In this document: piece by piece, positions 34,408-42,799 of the stretch
Layout of the letters: each line of letters opens with the position of its first letter
How positions within the stretch are numbered: position 1 is the stretch's first letter
NCBI GenBank assembly: GCA_036563665.1
Contig: DATCLY010000005.1
Location: forward strand, 1 to 64,000
DNA: 64,000 bases
Direction of reading: 5' to 3'
DNA from: FEN-1219 sp036563665
GTDB taxonomy: Bacteria > Pseudomonadota > Gammaproteobacteria > Steroidobacterales > Rariloculaceae
Position numbers and translations under genes: made by a program
Notes under the pieces: model-generated
Seen by the model: only the letters and a program-made list of their open reading frames with translations
The model's database searches: none
Told to the model about the DNA's origin: nothing

Positions 34408-35811
34408 ATGACTGCAAAAAGCCTAGAGGAACTGTTGAAGACCGTCGGAAGCCCGGTGGAGCTGTTGCGCAATTCCCAGATAGGCCCCTACGTCTATCCG
34501 GTCGTGCCGCCCGAGTTCACCAACTGGCGCGACGAGCAGCGGGCGTGGCGCGAGACGTGCGTGCTGTTCAATCAGTCGCACCACATGACGGACATGTACG
34601 TGCAGGGGCCGGATGCGTTCAAGCTCCTCGAGAAGCTCGCCATCAACTCCTTCAAGGGCTTCACCGTCGACAAGGCCAAGCAGCTCGTCGTCTGTAACTA
34701 CGACGGCTATGTGATCGGCGACGCCATCCTGTTCTATCTCGACAAGGATCTGTTCAACATCGTGGGCCGGCCTTCGGCGCACAACTGGGTGCAGTTCCAT
34801 GCCGAGACCGGCGGCTACAACGTCAGGATCGAGCGCGACGAGCGCTCCGCCGCGCGCCAGGGGCCGCCCGTGCGCAAGGTGTACCGCTACCAGGTCCAGG
34901 GCCCGAACGCGCCGCAGGTCATGCAGAAGGCCATGGGCAAGGCGGTGCCCGAGATCAAGTTCTTCAACATGGACTGGTTCACTATCGCCGGCCGCAAGGT
35001 GCGCGCGCTCCGTCACGGCATGGCCGGCCAGCCCGGCTGGGAGCTCTTCGGCCCGTGGGAGGACGGCGAGGCCGTGCGCGCCGCGATCGTCGAGGCGGGG
35101 CAGGAGTTCGGCCTGCGCCAGGTGGGCTCCCGCGCGTACGCGACGAACACGCTCGAGTCCGGCTGGATTCCCTGTCCGCTGCCCGCCGTGTACACCGGCG
35201 AGAAGATGAAGCCGTATCGGGAGTGGCTCAAGGCCAATGCCTACGAGGCCACCGGCTCGCTCGGCGGCAGCTACTACTCGAACAGCATCGAGGACTACTA
35301 CCTCACGCCCTGGGATCTGGGCTACGGGCCGATCCTGAAGTTCGACCACGACTTCATCGGGCGCGAGGCGCTCGAGAAGATGAAGGACAAGCCGCACCGC
35401 CGGAAGGTCACGCTCGCGTGGAACGGCGAGGACGTGGCCAAGGTGTTCCGCTCGATGTTCAGCAAGGGCGGCGACCCGTACAAGTACATCGACCTGCCGC
35501 TGTCGAACTACGCGTCGTGGCCGTACGACAAGGTGCTGAAGGACGGCAAGGTGATCGGCGTGTCCACTTTCAGCGGCTATTCGTACAACGAGCGCTCCAT
35601 GCTGTCGCTCGCCATGGTGGACGAGCAGTACAGCAAGCCCGGCACGGAAGTGACGCTCGTCTGGGGCGAGGAGGGCGGCGGCTCGCGCAAGCCCGTGGTC
35701 GAGCGCCCGCACGCGCAGATCGAGCTGCGCGCCATCGTGGGCCCGGTGCCCTACAGCGAGCCCGCGCGCGTGGCCTACGCCGAGGGCTGGCGCACGCAGC
35801 AGAAGCTCTGA
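34408..35811 (+). CDS. LigM-like tetrahydrofolate-dependent O-demethylase (paralogue 1)
   Basis: 467 aa from the ATG at 34408 (MTAKSLEELLKTVGSPVELL), close to the 471 aa I recall for Sphingobium LigM. GcvT/T-protein fold: family members move a methyl group from a methoxylated (or similar) substrate onto tetrahydrofolate, giving 5-methyl-THF. Residues recalled as important in LigM have counterparts one to three positions earlier: Gln56 and His59 in 'NQSHHMTD', Arg121 in 'IVGRPSAHNW', and Tyr244 in 'GSRAYATNTLESGW' (the catalytic tyrosine candidate). The C-terminal barrel runs from 'RRKVTLAWNGEDV' to the end. It is followed by a highly similar paralogue 167 nt downstream. Substrate (vanillate, syringate or another methylated compound) is not deducible; a true aminomethyltransferase is unlikely. 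Confidence 0.85.
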   Translation: MTAKSLEELLKTVGSPVELLRNSQIGPYVYPVVPPEFTNWRDEQRAWRETCVLFNQSHHMTDMYVQGPDAFKLLEKLAINSFKGFTVDKAKQLVVCNYDGYVIGDAILFYLDKDLFNIVGRPSAHNWVQFHAETGGYNVRIERDERSAARQGPPVRKVYRYQVQGPNAPQVMQKAMGKAVPEIKFFNMDWFTIAGRKVRALRHGMAGQPGWELFGPWEDGEAVRAAIVEAGQEFGLRQVGSRAYATNTLESGWIPCPLPAVYTGEKMKPYREWLKANAYEATGSLGGSYYSNSIEDYYLTPWDLGYGPILKFDHDFIGREALEKMKDKPHRRKVTLAWNGEDVAKVFRSMFSKGGDPYKYIDLPLSNYASWPYDKVLKDGKVIGVSTFSGYSYNERSMLSLAMVDEQYSKPGTEVTLVWGEEGGGSRKPVVERPHAQIELRAIVGPVPYSEPARVAYAEGWRTQQKL

Positions 35812-35978
35812 CCGGTTCCGACGGGGCGTTTCTCCAAGCGGGGGCGGCGGCGTGCCGTCCCCGCTCGTTCGGCTGACCGCTCCGGGCGGCGATGCCCGAT
35901 CGCTGCCCTGGCCGCGCCGCGTCCCGCGCATTCGCTTGCCTGTTTTTCGTCGACCTGCACTGAAGGGGGTATCTATTC

Positions 35979-37355
35979 ATGAGTCATCAAAGCCTTGAGG
36001 ATCTGCTGCGCGCGGCGCCGAGCCCGGTCCATATGCTGCGCAACTCGCAGATCGGTCCGTACGCGTTTCCCGTGGTCCCGTCCGAGTTCACCAACTGGCG
36101 CGACGAGCAGCGCGCCTGGCGGGAGACGTGCGCACTGTTCGACCAGTCGCATCACATGACGGATCTGTACGTCCGCGGGCGGGACGCGCTGCGGCTCCTG
36201 TCGGACCTCGGCGTGAACAGCTTCAAGGGCTTCGAGGTGAACAAGGCGAAGCAGTTCGTCGCCTGCAATCACGACGGCTACGTGATCGGCGACGCGATCC
36301 TGTTCCATCTCGACAAGGACGAGCTCAGCCTCGTCGGCCGGCCGTCCGCGATCAACTGGGTGCAGTACCACGCCGAGACGGGCGGCTACGACGTCTCGCT
36401 CGAGCGCGACGAGCGCTCCGCCGAGAACCAGGGCCGACGCAAGGTGTTCCGCTATCAGGTGCAGGGGCCGAACGCGGTGCGCCTCATGGAGAAGGTCACG
36501 GGGAAGCCCGCGCCCGACATCAAGTTCTTCAACATGGGCGTGTTCCAGATCGCCGGGTGCGAGGTGCGCGCGCTGCGGCACGGCATGGTAGGACAGCCCG
36601 GCTGGGAGCTCTTCGGGCCGTGGGAGGCGGGCGAGGCGGTGCGTGCCGCGATCGTCGAGGCGGGGCAGGAGTTCGGTTTGCGCCGCGTGGGCTCCCGAAC
36701 GTATCCCACGAGCACGCTCGAGTCCGGATGGATCCCCTCGCCGGTGCCCGCGGTGTACACGGGCGAGGCGCTGCGCGCGTACCGCGAGTGGCTGCCGGCG
36801 CAGAGCTACGAAGGCAGGGCGTCGCTCGGCGGAAGCTTCTACTCCGACCGCATCGAGGACTACTACTTCACGCCGTACGACCTGGGCTACGGCCCCATCG
36901 TGAAGTTCGACCACGACTTCATCGGCCGCGAGGCCCTCGAGAAGATCTCGCGCAATCCGCGCCGCAAGAAGGTGACGCTCGCCTGGAACGGCGACGACGT
37001 CGCGCGCGTGTTCGAGTCGCTCGTCACGCGCGGCGACGGGCCCGCGATCAAGTACATCGACCTGCCGCTCGCGAACTACGCCACGCTGCCGTACGACAGG
37101 GTGCTCAAGGACGGGCGCACCGTGGGCGTGTCCACGTACACGGGCTACAGCTACAACGAGCGCTCGATGCTGTCGCTCGCGGTGGTCGACGCGGAGCATG
37201 CCGAGCCCGGCACGGAGGTCACGCTGCTCTGGGGCGAGGAGGACGGCGGCACGTCGAAGCCCACGGTGGAGCGCCACGCGCAGGTCGAGATTCGCGCGAC
37301 CGTGGGGCCCGCGCCGTACGGCGATACCGCGCGCACGGCGTATCGGCCGAAATGA
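35979..37355 (+). CDS. LigM-like tetrahydrofolate-dependent O-demethylase (paralogue 2)
   Basis: 458 aa; the ATG at 35979 is preceded by AAGGGGG. The protein is very similar along its length to the first paralogue, so the pair arose by tandem duplication. The same key positions are kept: Gln and His in 'DQSHHMTD', Arg in 'LVGRPSAINW', Tyr in 'GSRTYPTSTLESGW'. Differences cluster around the substrate side ('SAHNW' versus 'SAINW', 'NMDWFTIAGRK' versus 'NMGVFQIAGCE'), which may mean two related methylated substrates, as with vanillate versus syringate-type enzymes. No terminator separates the two genes clearly, so co-transcription is likely. Confidence 0.85.
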   Translation: MSHQSLEDLLRAAPSPVHMLRNSQIGPYAFPVVPSEFTNWRDEQRAWRETCALFDQSHHMTDLYVRGRDALRLLSDLGVNSFKGFEVNKAKQFVACNHDGYVIGDAILFHLDKDELSLVGRPSAINWVQYHAETGGYDVSLERDERSAENQGRRKVFRYQVQGPNAVRLMEKVTGKPAPDIKFFNMGVFQIAGCEVRALRHGMVGQPGWELFGPWEAGEAVRAAIVEAGQEFGLRRVGSRTYPTSTLESGWIPSPVPAVYTGEALRAYREWLPAQSYEGRASLGGSFYSDRIEDYYFTPYDLGYGPIVKFDHDFIGREALEKISRNPRRKKVTLAWNGDDVARVFESLVTRGDGPAIKYIDLPLANYATLPYDRVLKDGRTVGVSTYTGYSYNERSMLSLAVVDAEHAEPGTEVTLLWGEEDGGTSKPTVERHAQVEIRATVGPAPYGDTARTAYRPK

Positions 37356-37404
37356 CGCAGCGACGCCGCGGGGCGCGGATGCGCTTCGCGGCGCGCGCTC
37401 CGGC

Positions 37405-37427
37405 CCAAACCGATCGGTACGGTTTGG
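37405..37427. promoter_or_regulatory. Perfect inverted repeat between LigM-like 2 and the TonB receptor
   Basis: CCAAACCG (37405-37412) and CGGTTTGG (37420-37427) are perfect arms around a 7-nt centre, which itself contains part of ACCGATCGGT. It lies 50 nt after the LigM-like stop and 209 nt before the receptor start. No T-run follows, so an operator is as likely as a terminator. Confidence 0.4.
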
Positions 37428-37635
37428 TCGTAGCCATTGACCCATAACGGCCTGGGCAGGCGTCACATCACGGCAAGGGCTGTTGCGCGGACGGCACGTC
37501 GACTTCAAAAGCCGCGCGGCGCTTCGGTTCTTGCTGTTGGCTTCGTGCCCATATTTGCGGGATACTGGCGCACCGATGCGCGGCAGTGCACCGCATCGAC
37601 ACCGCATCTCGAGGGGGGAAATCAGAGGAATCGAC

Positions 37636-40098
37636 ATGCACACCAAGACACTTCGCATCGCGACTGTCGTCGCGTCGGTGACCAGCGTGGGCTTGCCGGC
37701 GACCGCTTCGGCACAGCTCGAGGAGATCGTCGTCACCGCCCAGCGGCGCGAGACGAACCTGCAGCAAACGCCGATCTCCATTCAGGCCTTCACGTCCGAA
37801 GACCTGGAGATGGCGAACCTCGACACCGGCAGCGATCTCAGCGCCATGGTGCCGAATCTCGTGGCCAACCCGCAGGGCGGCGGCGTGGGCGCGCCGCAGT
37901 TCTACATCCGCGGCCTGCCGGGCGTCGGCATCTACATCGACGGCGTCTGGCAGTCCTCCTGGGGCTTTCTCGAGTCGAACTTCGCCGAGGTGGAGCGCGT
38001 GGAGGTGCTGCGCGGCCCGCAGGGGACGCTCTTCGGCCGTAACACGAACGGCGGCGCCATCAACATCACGACGCGCCGGCCGGCGGACGAGTTCGGCGTG
38101 CGCATGAGCCTCGACGTCGGCGAGTTCAATCGCCGCTACGCCACGGCGACCGTGGACCTGCCTTTGTCAGACACGCTGAAGACCAAGTGGATGGTGTCGA
38201 GCCGCAAGCACGACGGCTTCATCAGGAGCGTCACCGTTCCGCGCTCCCTCGGCAACCAGGACGACCAGCTGCTGCGGGCGGACATACTCTGGGAGCCCAC
38301 CGACAACTTCAGCTTGCGGTTCACGGCCAACGACGAGGACAAGCGGGGCACCGAGCCGCGCATCGTTCGCATCACGAACGAGAACAACGCCCAGTACATC
38401 CGCTACAACGTGCTTGCGGGGAACCCGGAGTACCTGGCGCGCGCGCTTGCCGTGGATCCGAACTTCCCAGAGTCGCCGTTCAAGTCGCTGTTCCCGTCGT
38501 GCTGCTTCTCGCCGGAGACTCACATGCCCGGCTACCCCGGCGGCGAGCTCGGCAAATGGCAGACGAAATCCGACACGCCTCCGAACGGCGTGCGTCGTGA
38601 CGTGCAGTACTACACGCTGACCGCGCAGTGGAGGATCTCCGACAACCTCTCGTTCGAGGCGATCATGTCGGACTGGGAGCTCAACCGTCAGCAGGACGTG
38701 GACTTCGACGGCTCGGAGTTCACGTTCACTACCGACACCAACCGGTCGCTCGACGAGAACGACACGTTGGAGCTGCACCTCACGGGTAACAACTTCAACG
38801 GCCGCATCAACTGGCTCGCCGGCTTCTACTCGCTCGAGGAGCACACCAAGAGCCGCACGTATCGGTGGACGATGCTGGAGCTGCCGCGCGAGCCGGGGAG
38901 CGAGCTCACGCTGCGCGCCGACGCGCAGGCGTACCTGCAGGCGTGGCGGGCCACGGTCGGCTTGCCGCCGACGCCCGCCGGCATCTTCGGCCACATCGAC
39001 GAGCTGAACCTCATCGAGGGCGACCAGGAGGCGCTGTTCGGCGAGGTGACGGTCGGTCTCACCGACAAGCTCGACATGACGCTCGGCGTGCGCATCACCG
39101 ACGACTCCGGTCGCACGCTGGCGATGACGCCCACGGACGGCTTCCGTCCCGAGCGGCCCGGCGAGGAGCCGCAGGGCGACATCTACGCGGGCACGCTCAG
39201 GGAGGTGCGCCCGCGGCCCGACTTCGGCCGCAACACCACCAACAAGTTCGCGCTGCAGTACCAGCTCACGGACGACATCATGCTGTACGGCAGCTACAGC
39301 GAAGGCTTCACGGAGACGGGCGTCAGCTACATCAACATCCCGACGCTCCAGCCGGACGGCACCTGTCCGGCCATCTCGACGCCGATTCCGCTCGATCGCG
39401 AAGAGATCTCGAACCGCGAGATCGGCATCCGCTCCGATCTGCTCGACCGGCGGCTGCGCGTGAACGCCACCTACTTCGACGCGAGCTGGGACGGCATGCG
39501 CGTGGTGGCTCTGCCGATCGACCCGTGCACCGGCGCGCCGGCGCCGAACCCCTATCCGACGAGCGAGGGCCTGGGCGACGCGAGCGGCCTCGAGCTGGAG
39601 GTGATCTACGCGCCGGCGGTGGCCGATCGCTGGCAGTTCAACGTGGGGCTCGGGATGATCGACACGTCGTACCGCAACGCCGGCTTCTTCGATCCGGCGA
39701 GCGGCAGCGGCACTTCGCCGTCGGCCCCGTTCGCCTACGCGCCGGACAACAGCGCGGCGCTCGGCGTGCAGTACACGCAGCCGCTCTCGAACGGCGGGCG
39801 GCTGATGGTCGTCGGTAACTACGGCTGGTCGGACAAGTACGTGCGCGACGCCGCGCATCAGCGCATCCCCGTCGACGAGAACGGCAACTACATCATGGAG
39901 CCGGCGTACGGCATCCTGAACCTGCGCCTTCTTTACGAGCCCGCCAACGCGAACTGGTCGGTCTCTCTCTGGGGAACCAACCTCACGGACGAGCAGTACG
40001 TGAACGGCGGCTTCGACGCCCGGCAGGTATGGGGTTACGACTTCGCGCTCGTCGGGCCGTCGCGCGAGGTGGGCGCGAGCCTCAGCATCCGATTCTGA
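37636..40098 (+). CDS. TonB-dependent outer-membrane receptor of the methyl-transfer cluster
   Basis: 820 aa from the ATG at 37636, preceded by AGAGGAA. Signal peptide 'RIATVVASVTSVGLPATASA', TonB-box-like 'LEEIVVTAQRR', plug 'YIRGLPGVGIYIDGVWQSS' and 'VERVEVLRGPQGTLFGRNTNGGAINITTRR', and a beta-barrel ending 'EVGASLSIRF' with terminal Phe. It lies between the LigM-like pair and the methyl-cycle genes on the same strand and is closed by its own terminator, so the likely ligand is the methylated substrate of the cluster or something delivered with it. That assignment is inference by position. Confidence 0.9.
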   Translation: MHTKTLRIATVVASVTSVGLPATASAQLEEIVVTAQRRETNLQQTPISIQAFTSEDLEMANLDTGSDLSAMVPNLVANPQGGGVGAPQFYIRGLPGVGIYIDGVWQSSWGFLESNFAEVERVEVLRGPQGTLFGRNTNGGAINITTRRPADEFGVRMSLDVGEFNRRYATATVDLPLSDTLKTKWMVSSRKHDGFIRSVTVPRSLGNQDDQLLRADILWEPTDNFSLRFTANDEDKRGTEPRIVRITNENNAQYIRYNVLAGNPEYLARALAVDPNFPESPFKSLFPSCCFSPETHMPGYPGGELGKWQTKSDTPPNGVRRDVQYYTLTAQWRISDNLSFEAIMSDWELNRQQDVDFDGSEFTFTTDTNRSLDENDTLELHLTGNNFNGRINWLAGFYSLEEHTKSRTYRWTMLELPREPGSELTLRADAQAYLQAWRATVGLPPTPAGIFGHIDELNLIEGDQEALFGEVTVGLTDKLDMTLGVRITDDSGRTLAMTPTDGFRPERPGEEPQGDIYAGTLREVRPRPDFGRNTTNKFALQYQLTDDIMLYGSYSEGFTETGVSYINIPTLQPDGTCPAISTPIPLDREEISNREIGIRSDLLDRRLRVNATYFDASWDGMRVVALPIDPCTGAPAPNPYPTSEGLGDASGLELEVIYAPAVADRWQFNVGLGMIDTSYRNAGFFDPASGSGTSPSAPFAYAPDNSAALGVQYTQPLSNGGRLMVVGNYGWSDKYVRDAAHQRIPVDENGNYIMEPAYGILNLRLLYEPANANWSVSLWGTNLTDEQYVNGGFDARQVWGYDFALVGPSREVGASLSIRF

Positions 40099-40140
40099 AG
40101 CCCACAGAGGCCTCGCGCGAATATCACGGGGGGCGTGTCA

Positions 40141-40169
40141 GGGGCGGCTTAGGCCGCCCCATTTCTTTT
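40141..40169 (+). terminator. Rho-independent terminator after the TonB receptor
   Basis: GGGGCGGC (40141-40148), loop TTAG, GCCGCCCC (40153-40160), then ATTTCTTTT. A strong 8-bp G/C stem with a T-rich tail, 43 nt after the receptor stop codon. Confidence 0.85.
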
Positions 40170-40196
40170 GGGCTCCCGCTTCCCTCCGTTCTCCGC

Positions 40197-40220
40197 CAGA
40201 GTGGGATTTTTCCCACTCTG
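40197..40220. promoter_or_regulatory. Perfect 10-bp inverted repeat upstream of the methyl-cycle operon
   Basis: CAGAGTGGGA (40197-40206), TTTT, TCCCACTCTG (40211-40220). A further half-site-like AAAGTGGGC follows at about 40234. It sits about 130 nt before the HTH-methyltransferase gene, separate from the receptor's own terminator. Could be an operator or an additional hairpin. Confidence 0.5.
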
Positions 40221-40348
40221 CCAACCCAATTTAAAAGTGGGCAGACGGGAGCTTGCATTGCCCTTTCCGGGGGCGTATCGTACGTTCCGCTCCTCGACGA
40301 CACGCGCCCGCGCTGGGTGCGGACAGACGCGATAGTGGGGCGATCCTG

Positions 40349-41791
40349 ATGCAGACGTCGGCTGACTTGTTGCTCAGCGAGATCGAAGCCTTCTGTCGGC
40401 GGTTCGGGATGGCCGAGTCGACCTTCGGCCGCCAGGCCGTCAACGACGGCAAGCTTTGCGGTCGGCTGCGCAGCGGCAAAGGTGTCACGCTGGAGACGGC
40501 CGAGAAGATTCGGTCCTTCATCGCGAAGAACCAGTCGCGGCAGCCGGGCAACGGCGAAGGCGGCGGCAGCGAGGCTACAAAGGGCACAGTAATGGGCGTA
40601 AAGACCTCAACCCGGAATAAAGCCACGATCACCAAGACCGGCGCGGCGCCGGCAAAGGCGGGGGACAGCGGCCAAGAGCGGCCGTTCCGCTTCTACGACA
40701 ACCGCCAGAAGTACCTCTCCTTCGTCAACACCACCAACGAGAAATGGAAGGTGGCCGAGCGCGCCACGCGCGAGCTCGCGCACTTGAAGCCCACGCCGCC
40801 CGCGCTGCGCGTGTTCGACGCCGGCATGGGCGACGCCACGGTGCTGAGCCATCTCATGCGCGCCATGCATCGACGCTACCCCGTGGTGCCGTTCTTCATC
40901 GTCGGCAAGGAGATCAGCCTCGAGGACGTGCGCCTGTCGCTCGAGAAGCTCCCCGACCGCTTCATCGAGCACCCGGCGAGCGTCATCGTCGTGACGAACC
41001 TGTACTACGCCGAGGCGCCGTGGCTGCGTCCCAGGAACGTCAACAGCGCCGCGGCGCTCAACTGGCGCGAGGTGGCGCTCGAGGGCGACAGCGCGTACGA
41101 GTACGGCGAGCAGCTGCGCGGTCTCGACTCGTTCCTGGTGGACGGCTGGCAGGTGAAGTCGAGCGAGAAGACGGGCAACCCGATCTACGTGCGGCCGTCG
41201 GTGCTCGTCATCTACCGCAAGGACCATTCGTTCCTGCTCGACTCCGTGATCCCGGAGCCCGGCCAGGTCGGCGGCGACTACGACCTCGTGCTCGCTTCGC
41301 AGCCGTGGCGCGCGCGCATGAGCGCCGAGTTCAAGGTCAAGAAGGTGCTCGCGCCGCTCGTGCGCAGCCTCGGGCCCTCCGGGCGCCTGCTCGCGGTCCA
41401 GTCCTGCGGCAACGACCCTGCCCTAGAGCTCATCCGCGAGCTCTGGCCCGACGAGGATCCGTTCAGGGTCAACCGTCACGAGCTCATCAAGGTGCTGCGC
41501 GAGGAGCTCGGCCGCGACGCGCGCAACTACAACTTCATCGCGGGCTCGGACGCCAAGGCCGTGTTCCGCTACGAGATGCACACGCTGCCGAGCGAGGTTC
41601 AGCAGAGCATCGGCACCTCCACGCTGTTCGCCGCGTGGAACGCGTCCATCTACGTCAACCAGATCGAAGACGAGCGGCTCGAGCCCGTGATCAGCTCGGG
41701 CGCTTACCTCGCCGCCACGTCGAAGGTGCTGAAGAAGTACAAGGGCCTCTGGTTCAACGACGAAGCGTTTGTCGTGTCCCGCAAGCAATGA
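40349..41791 (+). CDS. Methyltransferase-fold protein with N-terminal DNA-binding-like segment
   Basis: 480 aa from the ATG at 40349. Residues 1-62 (LLLSEIEAFCRRFGMAESTFGRQAVNDGKLCGRLRSGKGVTLETAEKIRSFI) read like a small helix-turn-helix. A low-complexity Gly/Ala/Lys/Thr linker (about 63-110) follows. The rest looks like a class I SAM-binding Rossmann fold: 'ALRVFDAGMGDATVLSHLMRAM' as motif I and 'GDYDLVLASQPW' as a motif IV-like strand. It is the first gene of a run including metF, metK and ahcY, with the next gene only 13 nt away. It may be a SAM-using methyltransferase, or a SAM/SAH-sensing regulator of the operon. No characterised relative is recognised; both functions are inferences. Confidence 0.6.
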   Translation: MQTSADLLLSEIEAFCRRFGMAESTFGRQAVNDGKLCGRLRSGKGVTLETAEKIRSFIAKNQSRQPGNGEGGGSEATKGTVMGVKTSTRNKATITKTGAAPAKAGDSGQERPFRFYDNRQKYLSFVNTTNEKWKVAERATRELAHLKPTPPALRVFDAGMGDATVLSHLMRAMHRRYPVVPFFIVGKEISLEDVRLSLEKLPDRFIEHPASVIVVTNLYYAEAPWLRPRNVNSAAALNWREVALEGDSAYEYGEQLRGLDSFLVDGWQVKSSEKTGNPIYVRPSVLVIYRKDHSFLLDSVIPEPGQVGGDYDLVLASQPWRARMSAEFKVKKVLAPLVRSLGPSGRLLAVQSCGNDPALELIRELWPDEDPFRVNRHELIKVLREELGRDARNYNFIAGSDAKAVFRYEMHTLPSEVQQSIGTSTLFAAWNASIYVNQIEDERLEPVISSGAYLAATSKVLKKYKGLWFNDEAFVVSRKQ

Positions 41792-41804
41792 AGTGAGCGG
41801 ACTC

Positions 41805-42731
41805 ATGGCCGAAAGCACCGGGGCAAGCGTGTCGAAGGAGGCGGTGAGAGACGCGATCGTTGCGTTCCTCCGCGACTACTCCATCGAGTCCACGCCCCAC
41901 GACGCAGACAGGCTCGACTCCTTCCGGGAGGTGCTCGCGCCCGGCACGGCAGTGTACGTGGCGCACCCGCCGGGGGTGGAGCTCGACGTGATCGTCGACC
42001 TCGCCGCCCGCCTCCAGAGGATGGGCTACAAGGCGGTGCCGCACCTCATCTCGAGGAAGATGTCGAGCGTCGCGCAGCTCGAACGGGCGCTCGAGAGGCT
42101 GCAGGCCGCGGGCGTGGACCACGCCCTCGTGCTCGGCGGCGACATCGCCGTGGAGAACGCCGCGTTCGACAGCAGCCTGGAGCTCCTCGAGACGGGCCTG
42201 CTAGAGAAGCACGGGTTCCGCAAGGTGGGCGTGGCCGGTCACCCGGAGGGCAGCAAGGCCATCGGCGAGGAGCGCGTGAAGCAGGCGCTCGAGGGCAAGG
42301 CGGCGTTCGCGAAGCGGGCGCCCTTCGAGATGCGCATCGTGACGCAGTTCGGCTTCGACCCCGAGGCGTTCACGTCCTGGGAGGCCGAGACCACGGCGGC
42401 CGGCGTCACGTTGCCGGTGCACGTGGGCTTCCCCGGGCCCACTTCGTTGAAGCAGCTCATGCGCTTCGCGGCGTTGTGCGGCATCGGGTCGTCCACGCGC
42501 ATGCTCATGAACCGCACGGGCGCCATGGCCAATCTGCTCCGCACGCAGGCGCCGGACGAGATGATCACGCACATCGCACGGCATCGTCTGCACAATCCCG
42601 CGTCGCGGCTCGTCAAAGCGCATTTCTTCTGCTTCGGCGGCGTCGTGAAGACGGCGCGCTGGGTGAACTCGGTGCTCGCGGGGCAGTTCGAGCTGAATTC
42701 GGAAGCCACGGGCTTCGAGGTGAAGGGTTGA
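41805..42731 (+). CDS. metF: Methylenetetrahydrofolate reductase (MetF)
   Basis: 308 aa from the ATG at 41805, 13 nt after the upstream stop; a GTG at 41793 is also in frame. Flavin-dependent TIM-barrel family interconverting 5,10-methylene-THF and 5-methyl-THF. Visible are 'VYVAHPPGVELDVIVDLAARLQRMGYKAVPHLISR', 'LVLGGDIAV', 'KVGVAGHPEGSK', 'RIVTQFGFDPEAF' and 'PVHVGFPGPTS'. Next to LigM-like enzymes it most plausibly runs in the oxidative direction, as proposed for metF in the Sphingobium lignin pathway, although normal methionine synthesis is also possible because metK and ahcY follow. Confidence 0.9.
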   Translation: MAESTGASVSKEAVRDAIVAFLRDYSIESTPHDADRLDSFREVLAPGTAVYVAHPPGVELDVIVDLAARLQRMGYKAVPHLISRKMSSVAQLERALERLQAAGVDHALVLGGDIAVENAAFDSSLELLETGLLEKHGFRKVGVAGHPEGSKAIGEERVKQALEGKAAFAKRAPFEMRIVTQFGFDPEAFTSWEAETTAAGVTLPVHVGFPGPTSLKQLMRFAALCGIGSSTRMLMNRTGAMANLLRTQAPDEMITHIARHRLHNPASRLVKAHFFCFGGVVKTARWVNSVLAGQFELNSEATGFEVKG

Positions 42732-42799
42732 ACGGCCGCTGAAGGCCGCTCTCACGGTCGCAACAGATCAAGGCGTCAGTCAAGAGGCAGGTAACAACG

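Noticed and set aside
34408..37355. DMSP demethylase (DmdA) or glycine-cleavage aminomethyltransferase (GcvT)
   Set aside because: Both families are around 360-370 aa. These proteins are 458-467 aa with the LigM-type segments QSHHMTD and GSRxYxxxTLESGW, and no gcvH or gcvP lies near.
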